Source of the DNA: Bacillota bacterium
GTDB lineage: Bacteria > Bacillota > Clostridia > Lachnospirales > Lachnospiraceae
Direction of reading: 5' to 3'
Assembly: GCA_023443225.1 (NCBI GenBank)
Contig: JAEZVF010000035.1
Location: 1-15,317, forward strand
DNA length: 15,317 nt
The notes under the pieces were generated by a model that ran no database searches, was not told the origin of the DNA, and was given only the letters and a program-made list of their open reading frames with translations. The position numbers and the translations under genes are program-made. Positions within the stretch are counted from its first letter, which is position 1; the number at the start of each line of letters is the position of its first letter. Shown piece by piece: positions 1-6,413 of this stretch.

Positions 1-33
1 ACCTCCTAAAGAGGCACCACCATAAACATCATA

Positions 34-87
34 ACTTTTTGAAAGACTTACTTCCACATTTATTTTTGAAATAGTTATTTCCACATT
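34..87. repeat. 27-bp tandem repeat, two copies, possible IS end
   Basis: Two adjacent 27-bp units (34-60 and 61-87) match at 22 of 27 positions. Each contains TTTTTGAAA and ends in TTCCACATT. A related pair with the same TTCCAC core and the same orientation lies at 15200-15239, at the other edge of the window. Short iterated sequences at element ends are known from IS21-like insertion sequences, so this may be the remnant or terminus of such an element. No transposase is present in the window, so that assignment is inference. Confidence 0.5.
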
Positions 88-161
88 AAGTGGTGAGAGG
101 GGTGGAATTTAGTTTTTCAATTGAGGATTGTAAAAAATTAAAAAAATATTTATATTACCTA

Positions 162-190
162 TTGACAAAGTATGATATCGCTATTATAAT
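162..190 (+). promoter_or_regulatory. sigma-A promoter of metY-cymR
   Basis: TTGACA (162-167) and TATAAT (185-190) are separated by exactly 17 bp, a perfect vegetative consensus. Transcription would start near 197, giving a 5' leader of roughly 120 nt before metY. An imperfect dyad (170-192, arms GTATGATA and TATAATAC, seven of eight positions paired) covers the spacer and the -10 box. That is a plausible place for a repressor such as the CymR-like protein encoded just downstream; the binding is inference. Confidence 0.85.
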
Positions 191-285
191 ACAAAACATA
201 TTACATACTAAATTGATATGAATTATATGAGAAGTGAATAATATAATTTGAATCAAGTAAAGATAGTTCGAATGTTTATGTTAAT

Positions 286-300
286 GCCGTTAATAACGGC
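286..300 (+). promoter_or_regulatory. leader hairpin adjacent to metY ribosome binding site
   Basis: GCCGTT (286-291) pairs perfectly with AACGGC (295-300) around a three-base loop. It ends about five bases before the GGAGG Shine-Dalgarno (306-310) of metY. It is the only GC-rich patch in an otherwise AT-rich leader. It could tune translation initiation, but there is no U-tract, so it is not a terminator. Confidence 0.4.
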
Positions 301-315
301 GGAATGGAGGATCAT

Positions 316-1626
316 ATGAGCGAAAAAATCACAAGGGGAAACAGAAAGCTAAAATTTGAAACATTACAATTACATGTGGGGCAGGAAGAACCAGATTCAG
401 TAACTGATGCAAGATCCGTTCCTATTTATCAGACCTCTTCTTACGTTTTTCACAATTCCGATCATGCGGCTGCACGTTTCGGACTTAGCGATGCAGGAAA
501 TATCTATGGACGATTAACCAATCCAACACAAGGTGTATTTGAGCAGAGAATAGCAGCCTTAGAAGGTGGTGTTGCAGCACTTGCTGTAGCATCTGGAGCA
601 GCAGCTATCGCTTATACCTTCCAGAACTTAGCGCACCAAGGTGACCATATCGTTGCTGCAAAAAACATTTATGGTGGTACCTATAATTTATTGGCACATA
701 CCTTGCCGGAATATGGAATTACAACTACTTTTATTGATCCATTTAAAGAGGGTGCGATTGATAAGGCAATTCAGCCAAATACAAAAGCTATATTTATTGA
801 GACTTTGGGGAATCCTAATTCTGACGTGGTTGATATTAAAAAAGTAGCCAAGATAGCACATGCACATAAGATTCCATTGGTAGTAGACAATACCTTTGCT
901 ACACCATATCTGGTTAGGCCAATTGAGTATGGCGCTGACATAGTAGTACATTCAGCAACAAAGTTTATTGGCGGACATGGAACAACTATTGGAGGTGTCA
1001 TCATTGATAGTGGTAAGTTTGATTGGGAAGCTTCTGGTAAGTTTGCTTCACTCACCGAACCGAATCCAAGCTATCATGGAATCAGCTTTACAAAGGCAGT
1101 TGGGGCAGCTGCATTTGTTACGAAAATCAGAGCAATTTTATTACGTGATACCGGTGCTACCTTATCACCATTCCATGCCTTCTTCTTTTTACAAGGGTTA
1201 GAGACACTTTCTCTTAGAGTAGAGCGTCATGTTGAAAACACCTTAAAGGTAGTTGAATACTTAAATCATCATCCACAGGTTGAAACTGTAAATCATCCGT
1301 CGGTAGCCTCTGATGAGAACCAGAGGAAATTATATAAAGAATACTTCCCGAATGGCGGTGGTTCTATTTTTACCTTTGAAATTAAAGGAAACGACAGAAA
1401 AGCCAAAGATTTTATTGATAATTTGGAATTGTTCTCATTGCTTGCTAATGTAGCAGATGTTAAATCCCTTGTGATTCACCCGGCTTCTACGACCCATTCC
1501 CAACTTTCAGCAGAAGAGCTTGTGGAACAGGGCATTAAGCCAAATACGATACGTTTATCCATTGGTACTGAAAATATTGATGATATTATTCAAGATTTAG
1601 AGGAAGCATTTAAAGCAATAAAATAA
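316..1626 (+). CDS. metY: O-acetylhomoserine sulfhydrylase (homocysteine synthase)
   Basis: This is a PLP-dependent enzyme of the Cys/Met metabolism family, expected to make homocysteine from O-acetylhomoserine and sulfide in the cytoplasm. The 436-residue length fits MetY (about 420-440), longer than typical MetB or MetC. Family landmarks include the tetramer/PLP-phosphate segment with YGRLTNPT (residues about 64-71), the VDNTFATPYL segment and the Schiff-base lysine in HSATKFIGGHG (Lys216). The ATG at 316 is preferred: GGAGG lies five bases upstream, whereas the in-frame ATG at 304 overlaps that site and adds only four residues. The cymR-like gene starts 21 bases after the stop, so the two look co-transcribed. 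Its place beside sulfate-uptake genes supports a direct sulfhydrylation role. O-acetylserine sulfhydrylase activity as a side reaction cannot be excluded. Confidence 0.93.
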   Translation: MSEKITRGNRKLKFETLQLHVGQEEPDSVTDARSVPIYQTSSYVFHNSDHAAARFGLSDAGNIYGRLTNPTQGVFEQRIAALEGGVAALAVASGAAAIAYTFQNLAHQGDHIVAAKNIYGGTYNLLAHTLPEYGITTTFIDPFKEGAIDKAIQPNTKAIFIETLGNPNSDVVDIKKVAKIAHAHKIPLVVDNTFATPYLVRPIEYGADIVVHSATKFIGGHGTTIGGVIIDSGKFDWEASGKFASLTEPNPSYHGISFTKAVGAAAFVTKIRAILLRDTGATLSPFHAFFFLQGLETLSLRVERHVENTLKVVEYLNHHPQVETVNHPSVASDENQRKLYKEYFPNGGGSIFTFEIKGNDRKAKDFIDNLELFSLLANVADVKSLVIHPASTTHSQLSAEELVEQGIKPNTIRLSIGTENIDDIIQDLEEAFKAIK

Positions 1627-1647
1627 TGAAATAAGAAAGGATGGATT

Positions 1648-2094
1648 ATGAAGATTTCAACAAAAGGCAGATATGGTCTAAGAGCATTAATATATTTAAG
1701 CTTACACTCAAACGAAGGGCAGATTTCGCTTATTAGTATTGCAAATCATAATCAGATTTCCATCCACTATTTAGAGCAGGTTTTTTCTGCTTTAAAAAAA
1801 GCGGGTATTGTGAAAAGTGTAAAAGGGGCTCAAGGGGGTTATATACTTGGAGATGCACCAAAGAATATCACGGTATCACAAATTATTACATCTTTAGAAG
1901 GTGATTATACCATCGCTAGAGAGGATTTTGATGACTTGTCAGAGTTTCGCTACATTTCTTTAGCAATACAAACAAAGCTCTGGGATAGAGTCAATAAAGA
2001 AATGGAACAGATCTTAAGGAATACAACGTTAGAAGATTTGGTTAACGAGTATGTAAGCCTTTCCCAGATTGGGCAGGATATGTATTATATTTAA
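1648..2094 (+). CDS. cymR: Rrf2-family regulator, CymR-like
   Basis: This 148-residue winged-helix Rrf2 protein is probably the cysteine-metabolism repressor of the cluster. The N-terminus MKISTKGRYGLRAL, the recognition region with HYLEQVFSALKKAGIVKS, the wing GAQGGYILG and the C-terminal LWDRV...TTLEDL segment all match what I recall of Bacillus CymR. It contains no cysteine at all, so it cannot be an IscR-type Fe-S sensor. In Bacillus, CymR responds through CysK and O-acetylserine; no cysK is visible here. AAAGG about eight bases upstream serves the ATG. It follows metY closely and probably represses its own operon and the sulfate operon downstream; the targets are inference. Confidence 0.88.
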   Translation: MKISTKGRYGLRALIYLSLHSNEGQISLISIANHNQISIHYLEQVFSALKKAGIVKSVKGAQGGYILGDAPKNITVSQIITSLEGDYTIAREDFDDLSEFRYISLAIQTKLWDRVNKEMEQILRNTTLEDLVNEYVSLSQIGQDMYYI

Positions 2095-2104
2095 TTCGTT
2101 AGGC

Positions 2105-2175
2105 ATTTGCGAAACCCTTAATTGTATCTATGAATACAGGAACATCCATAGGCTCAAAAAAGGAGTTTTGCAAAT
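2105..2175 (+). promoter_or_regulatory. structured intergenic region (long stem) before yezD
   Basis: ATTTGCGAAAC (2105-2115) pairs over 11 positions with GTTTTGCAAAT (2165-2175), one pair being G-U. After a single bulged A the stem continues with CCTT (2116-2119) against AAGG (2160-2163). Inside it CTATG (2128-2132) pairs with CATAG (2147-2151) around a 14-base loop. No U-tract follows, so it is not a terminator. The arms could instead be a DNA operator: an alternative dyad TGTAT/ATACA lies at 2123-2138. It does not show the sequence signatures of S-box or T-box leaders. Function unknown. Confidence 0.5.
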
Positions 2176-2226
2176 ACTTAATCGAACTAGTAATCAGGAT
2201 TGAAGTAAGCCGGGGGGTATATAAAT

Positions 2227-2385
2227 ATGGGTGTAGAAAGTAAGAAAATGAATGCTATACATGATAGTGACATTAATAAGATTAGGGAATTTCTTGAAAC
2301 GATACAATATGGTTCTGTTACCGTGATTATTCAGGACGGTAAGGTTATACAGATAGAAAAGAATGAAAAAGTCCGAATGAAATAA
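2227..2385 (+). CDS. YezD-like small protein (DUF2292 type)
   Basis: A 52-residue frame starts at an ATG nine bases after a run of six G (2212-2217). The core IQYGSVTVIIQDGKVIQIEK and the following EK.R resemble the YezD/DUF2292 family, small proteins of unknown biochemical role. From memory these are frequently found next to sulfate or cysteine genes in Firmicutes and other bacteria. The predicted fold is one N-terminal helix followed by a beta hairpin. Here it sits between the CymR-like regulator and the sulfate-binding protein gene, followed by a strong terminator-like hairpin, so it could be made in excess of the downstream operon. Family assignment is by motif recall; no function should be read from it. 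Confidence 0.8.
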   Translation: MGVESKKMNAIHDSDINKIREFLETIQYGSVTVIIQDGKVIQIEKNEKVRMK

Positions 2386-2432
2386 GAATATACATACTTA
2401 ATATTACCATGCATAAAACTGACTAGATAACT

Positions 2433-2485
2433 AGAGGTTTTAAACAGTTGACGATACAAGACTGTTTAAAACCTCTTTTTGTTTT
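2433..2485 (+). terminator. intrinsic terminator between yezD and sbp
   Basis: AGAGGTTTTAAACAG (2433-2447) and its perfect complement (2462-2476) form a 15-bp stem, one more A-T pair extends it inward, and a T-rich tail follows (2476-2485, one G). The start codon of sbp lies less than 30 bases after the tail, and no convincing promoter fits in between. Expression of the sulfate operon therefore probably depends on readthrough, which suggests attenuation. Confidence 0.85.
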
Positions 2486-2512
2486 ATCTTAATTAAGAAT
2501 GGAGAGATCACT

Positions 2513-3535
2513 ATGAATAAAAAGAGATTCATAACATTAGGGGTTATATTCACTTTAGCAATAATAGCATTCACCGGCTGTGGGAAAAGCAACAAGGCTT
2601 CATCCGATAATTCAGTAGAAATTACGAATGTTTCTTATGATCCGACAAGAGAGCTTTATGAGGCATATAATGTGGAATTTGCAAAGTATTGGAAAGAAAA
2701 GACGGGTCAGGAGGTTACAGTTACACAGTCCCACGGAGGATCCGGAAAACAGGCTCGTGCCGTTGTTGAGGGAAATGAGGCAGATGTAGTAACACTGGCA
2801 TTGGCTCGTGATATAACTTCCATAGAAGTAGCCGGACTCATTGAACCAGGCTGGATAAATGAATTTGATAAAAATAGTTCCCCTTATACCTCAACCATCG
2901 TTTTTCTGGTACGGAAAGGAAATGAAAAGAACATAAAGGATTGGGACGATTTAGTGAAAGACGGTGTGGAAGTCATCACACCAAATCCTAAAACATCGGG
3001 TGGTGCTTGTTGGAATTTCCTCGCAGCATGGGGATTTGCAGATAAACTTTATGGTGGAGATGAGGAGAAAATAAAAGGGTTTGTTCATGATTTATATAAA
3101 AATGTAATTGTATTGGATTCTGGTGCCAGAGGTGCGACTACTACATTTGTGGAAAATGGGCAAGGAGATGTATTAATAGCATGGGAAAATGAGGCATACC
3201 TTTCCGTGAAAGAACATCCAGAGGATTATGAGATTATAACACCAAGTAGCAGCGTTTTGGCTGAACCGTCAGTTGCTGTTGTAGATGATGTGGCTAAAAA
3301 AAATGGAAGCGCCGAAGTAGCAAAAGCATATCTGGAATATCTATATTCCGATGTAGGTCAAAGAATAGCTGGAGATAACTATTACAGGCCATCAGATCCA
3401 GAAATTCTGAATGAATATGCAGATGTGTTTCATCTTAATATCAGTATGGTAACCATTGATGACTTTGGTGGATGGATTAAGGCTTATGAAACCTTTTTCC
3501 AGGATGGGGCAATCTTTGACCAGATTTACAATTAG
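2513..3535 (+). CDS. sbp: sulfate-binding lipoprotein of ABC transporter
   Basis: This is the extracellular sulfate (or thiosulfate) receptor for the CysTWA importer. It has 340 residues. A charged start, a hydrophobic stretch and a lipobox ending at Cys23 (AFTGC) mark it as a lipoprotein, as expected for a Gram-positive receptor. Hallmark segments of the Sbp/CysP family are all present: VSYDPTRELYEAYN, QSHGGSGKQARAVVEG, ADVVTLALARDI, TSGGACWNFLAAWG and DSGARGATTTFVENGQGD. The family usually has Arg where this one has Cys in GGACW. GGAGAG (2501-2506) lies six bases before the ATG. Choosing between sulfate and thiosulfate is not possible from sequence alone, but the downstream ATP sulfurylase and APS reductase argue for sulfate. 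Confidence 0.93.
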   Translation: MNKKRFITLGVIFTLAIIAFTGCGKSNKASSDNSVEITNVSYDPTRELYEAYNVEFAKYWKEKTGQEVTVTQSHGGSGKQARAVVEGNEADVVTLALARDITSIEVAGLIEPGWINEFDKNSSPYTSTIVFLVRKGNEKNIKDWDDLVKDGVEVITPNPKTSGGACWNFLAAWGFADKLYGGDEEKIKGFVHDLYKNVIVLDSGARGATTTFVENGQGDVLIAWENEAYLSVKEHPEDYEIITPSSSVLAEPSVAVVDDVAKKNGSAEVAKAYLEYLYSDVGQRIAGDNYYRPSDPEILNEYADVFHLNISMVTIDDFGGWIKAYETFFQDGAIFDQIYN

Positions 3536-3588
3536 TGCATACTTTGAAAGGAATTAGGTCTATGAAGAAAATAAGAGGAAGAAATGAA

Positions 3589-4413
3589 ATGAAACACAGG
3601 AAAAGAGTAATCCCTGGTTTTGGAATCTCCTTAGGAATCACACTTACCTTGCTAAGCTTAATCGTATTAATTCCAATGGCATCCATTGCGATTTGTTCTT
3701 CTGGACTTAATTTCAAGGAATTCCTTCAGATCGTAACTGCAAAAGATGTTGCCTCTGGATATTTTGTGAGCTTTTCTTGTGCTCTTATTGCTGCATTCAT
3801 CAACTGTTTCTTTGGCACTGTATTAGCATGGGTATTGGTAAGATATGATTTCCCGGGGAAAAGAATATTTGATGGATTAATCGAGCTTCCCTTTGCACTT
3901 CCCACTGCAGTTGCAGGTATTTCGCTGACTTCCCTTTATTCTGATAAGGGCTTAATGGGTAGTATATTTGCGAAAGCTGGGATTACGATTGCATATACCA
4001 GAATTGGAATAACGATTGCTATGGTTTTTATCGGAATTCCGTTTGTGGTAAGGGCAATCCAACCAGTTTTAGAGAAAATGGATAAGCAATATGAAGAAGC
4101 TGCCGCAATGCTTGGAGCTAGTGAACAAAAGACTTTTTTTAAAGTTATCTTACCTGAAATCTTACCGGCATTGCTTACCGGCTTCGGCTTAGCCTTAGCA
4201 AGAGGAATTGGAGAATATGGCAGCGTGGTGTTTATTGCTGGGAACATTCCTTATAAGACACAGATTGCTCCGCTGATTATTATGACAAAACTGGAACAGT
4301 TTAAATATGAAGATGCAACAGCGATTGCACTGGTTATGCTTTTAGCATCCTTTCTAATACTATTTGCTATTAACGTAATACAGACACGTGCAAGCAAATT
4401 AACGAATAATTAG
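3589..4413 (+). CDS. cysT: sulfate ABC transporter permease CysT
   Basis: One of two membrane-spanning subunits forming the sulfate channel. About six transmembrane helices are visible, with the cytoplasmic coupling loop EEAAAMLGASEQKTFFKVILP that docks on CysA. Segments RYDFPGKRIFDG, LPFALPTAVAGISL and GEYGSVVFIAGNIPYKT match CysT/CysU. The start is ambiguous: ATG 3589 (GAGGAA eight bases upstream) aligns best with the family N-terminus before the VIPGF motif and gives 274 residues. ATG 3562 (GAAAGGA nine bases upstream) gives 283, and a GTG at 3535 overlaps the sbp stop by one base. It is followed ten bases later by cysW. Confidence 0.92.
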   Translation: MKHRKRVIPGFGISLGITLTLLSLIVLIPMASIAICSSGLNFKEFLQIVTAKDVASGYFVSFSCALIAAFINCFFGTVLAWVLVRYDFPGKRIFDGLIELPFALPTAVAGISLTSLYSDKGLMGSIFAKAGITIAYTRIGITIAMVFIGIPFVVRAIQPVLEKMDKQYEEAAAMLGASEQKTFFKVILPEILPALLTGFGLALARGIGEYGSVVFIAGNIPYKTQIAPLIIMTKLEQFKYEDATAIALVMLLASFLILFAINVIQTRASKLTNN

Positions 4414-4423
4414 GGGTATCGGC

Positions 4424-5278
4424 ATGATTAAAACAAAGAATAAGACGGAACAAAATAATAGTTTAAAAAGCTTAAATCTAGTAAAAGTCTTCTTGATCGG
4501 GCTGAGTATTATCTTTATTCTTGTAATGCTTGTATTACCTATGGTTAGTGTGATCAGGTATGCTTTGCAAGCCGGATTTCAGACATATCAAGAAGCTATT
4601 TTTGATGAATATACCATAAAGGCCTTTAAACTTACCATAACCGTAGTGATATCAGCAGTTATCGTCAATACAATTTTTGGTTTATTTGCAGCTTGGACGA
4701 TCACGAAATTCCATTTCCGTGGGAAGAATCTTTTAATGACTCTAATTGATATTCCCTTTGCGATATCTCCTGTGATTGCTGGTTTGGTTTTTATACTTAC
4801 CTTTGGAAGAATCGGCTGGGCATATGATTTTTTACAGGCGTATGATATCAAAATCGTTTTTGCTGTTCCAGGTATTATTTTAGCAACCATTTTTGTTACA
4901 TTCCCATTTATCTCAAGAGAAATCATTCCTGTGCTAAATGCACAGGGAAAGGATGAGGAAGAAGCAGCGGCTCTCATGGGTGCAGGAGGTTTTTACATAT
5001 TCACCAGGATAACGCTACCACATATGAAATGGGCATTGCTCTATGGAATAGTATTGTGCTCAGCCAGAGCTATGGGAGAATTCGGCGCAGTTTCTGTTAT
5101 TTCCGGACATTTAAGAGGAAAAACAAATACACTTCCGCTTCATGTAGAGATTCTATACAACGAATTTAACCTCACGGCAGCCTTTGCCGTATCCTCCATT
5201 TTAGTCATCATGGCAGTGATAATTCTAATAGCAAGAAATATTGTTGAATATAAAGCAAAGAAAGTTGGTGAGAAATAA
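4424..5278 (+). CDS. cysW: sulfate ABC transporter permease CysW
   Basis: The second membrane subunit, 284 residues with about six helices. Recognisable family segments are the IDIPFAISPVIAGLVFILTFG region, the coupling loop EEEAAALMGAGGFYIFTRITLP and GEFGAVSVISGHLRGKTNTLPL followed by the EILYNEF segment. AGGGG seven bases before the ATG is the ribosome binding site. The stop codon overlaps the first base of the cysA start (TAATG), so translation of the two is coupled. Together with CysT it forms the heterodimeric pore. Confidence 0.93.
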   Translation: MIKTKNKTEQNNSLKSLNLVKVFLIGLSIIFILVMLVLPMVSVIRYALQAGFQTYQEAIFDEYTIKAFKLTITVVISAVIVNTIFGLFAAWTITKFHFRGKNLLMTLIDIPFAISPVIAGLVFILTFGRIGWAYDFLQAYDIKIVFAVPGIILATIFVTFPFISREIIPVLNAQGKDEEEAAALMGAGGFYIFTRITLPHMKWALLYGIVLCSARAMGEFGAVSVISGHLRGKTNTLPLHVEILYNEFNLTAAFAVSSILVIMAVIILIARNIVEYKAKKVGEK

Positions 5279-6339
5279 TGTATGTAGAATTGAAAAATGT
5301 TAATAAGAATTTTGGGAATTTTAGAGCTTCCAATCAAGTAAGCTTTCAAATTGAAAAAGGAAAATTAATCGGCTTATTAGGCCCCAGTGGTAGTGGAAAA
5401 ACAACAATTCTACGCATGATAGCAGGTCTGGAACATCCAGATTCCGGTGATATAGTTATCGATGGCATTCGGGTAAATGAAGTATCAGCCAGTAAAAGAA
5501 ACATCGGTTTTGTATTTCAAAGCTATGCATTGTTTCGATATATGACGGTCTTTGATAACATTGCATTTGGGCTTAAGGTATTAAAGAAAGACAAGAAATT
5601 TATTAAGGATAGAGTTTTAGAGCTGATTCAATTAATTGGATTAGAGGGGATGGAACATCGTTATCCAAGCCAACTTTCCGGTGGGCAGAGACAGAGGGTT
5701 GCATTTGCCAGAGCATTAGCACCAAATCCTCAACTCTTATTGCTAGATGAGCCATTTGCTGCAATTGATGCAAAGGTTCGGCAGGAGCTAAGAAGCTGGC
5801 TAAAAGAAATGATTCGCAAAGTGGGGGTCACCAGTATTTTTGTTACCCATGATCAAGAGGAAGCGATTGAAATCGCTGATGAAATCATTATCACGAACCA
5901 CGGAGTCATTGAACAGAAAGGATCTCCCTTAGAAATTTATAAAAATCCCACCACACCGTTTGTTGCACAATTTATTGGTCAGTCAACCATTTTAGAGGAC
6001 TACCGAAAGTTGAAAGGTTTTGATCGTGTACAAAAGATTGAAAGGGCGGTTATCCGTCCGGAATTTATCAGTATTACGAAGAAGGGTGAATTGGATCATT
6101 TTCTTAGCGCTGCAGAAGATGGAATGATAGAGACGATATCTTTTCGAGGAAGTTATCTAGAAATCAAGGTGAATGTAAAGGGGATTATTCTTACTGCGAC
6201 CAGATCCTTAGAAGAAAAAGCAATTTCTGTTGGAGAAACAGTGAGTGTACTTATTTACCGTCTCTATGTTTTTGATGAAAAATGCACTTATCTGCTTGAA
6301 AATGCGGCAATGAAAGACATTAACTCAGTCTTCATTTAA
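5278..6339 (+). CDS. cysA: sulfate ABC transporter ATPase CysA
   Basis: The 353-residue ATPase powering sulfate import. In order: Walker A GPSGSGKTT (residues 35-43), Q-loop Gln81, signature LSGGQ (133-137), Walker B LLLLDE (153-158), D-loop AAID and switch His191. A C-terminal TOBE-like regulatory region of about 120 residues follows, including a PEFISI segment typical of CysA-type subunits. All catalytic residues are present. It overlaps cysW by one base. A 74-base gap follows before aprA; it contains a CTTTCTTAA direct repeat (6341-6349 and 6380-6388) but no clear terminator, so the operon probably continues. Confidence 0.94.
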   Translation: MYVELKNVNKNFGNFRASNQVSFQIEKGKLIGLLGPSGSGKTTILRMIAGLEHPDSGDIVIDGIRVNEVSASKRNIGFVFQSYALFRYMTVFDNIAFGLKVLKKDKKFIKDRVLELIQLIGLEGMEHRYPSQLSGGQRQRVAFARALAPNPQLLLLDEPFAAIDAKVRQELRSWLKEMIRKVGVTSIFVTHDQEEAIEIADEIIITNHGVIEQKGSPLEIYKNPTTPFVAQFIGQSTILEDYRKLKGFDRVQKIERAVIRPEFISITKKGELDHFLSAAEDGMIETISFRGSYLEIKVNVKGIILTATRSLEEKAISVGETVSVLIYRLYVFDEKCTYLLENAAMKDINSVFI

Positions 6340-6413
6340 CCTTTCTTAAGCACGTTACATAGGCGAATGCGAATATCCGCTTTCTTAATGTTGGCCTTAC
6401 AAAAGGAGTTTTT

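Larger units (their letters stand above)
1..303. other. gene-free left flank
   Basis: No credible coding frame is seen in this AT-rich stretch. It holds a 27-bp tandem repeat (34-87), a consensus promoter (162-190), an AT-rich dyad that could form a hairpin in the metY leader (221-228 with 241-248, eight pairs) and a short GC hairpin next to the metY ribosome binding site (286-300). The first seven bases read AGGAGGT on the minus strand, which could be the ribosome binding site of a divergent gene beyond the edge; this cannot be tested here. Confidence 0.6.

Noticed and set aside
1..7. AGGAGGT on the minus strand, a possible ribosome binding site of a divergent gene
   Set aside because: The gene would lie entirely outside the window, so it cannot be supported.
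197..303. S-box or T-box riboswitch in the metY leader
   Set aside because: No conserved S-box core or T-box antiterminator sequence and no terminator hairpin are present; only short hairpins are seen.
304..315. Upstream in-frame ATG for metY
   Set aside because: It overlaps the GGAGG site that serves ATG 316 and has no ribosome binding site of its own.
2166..2202. Tiny leader-peptide frame starting at a TTG near 2168
   Set aside because: The AAGGAG-like site is only two bases from the TTG, too close to initiate, and the frame lies in the predicted stem.
3535..3588. Earlier starts for cysT (GTG 3535, ATG 3562)
   Set aside because: The GTG overlaps the sbp stop without a good Shine-Dalgarno; ATG 3562 is possible but ATG 3589 fits the family N-terminus better.
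6340..6413. Terminator or promoter between cysA and aprA
   Set aside because: Only a 9-bp direct repeat and weak GC patches are visible; no stem with a U-tract and no good -35/-10 pair.
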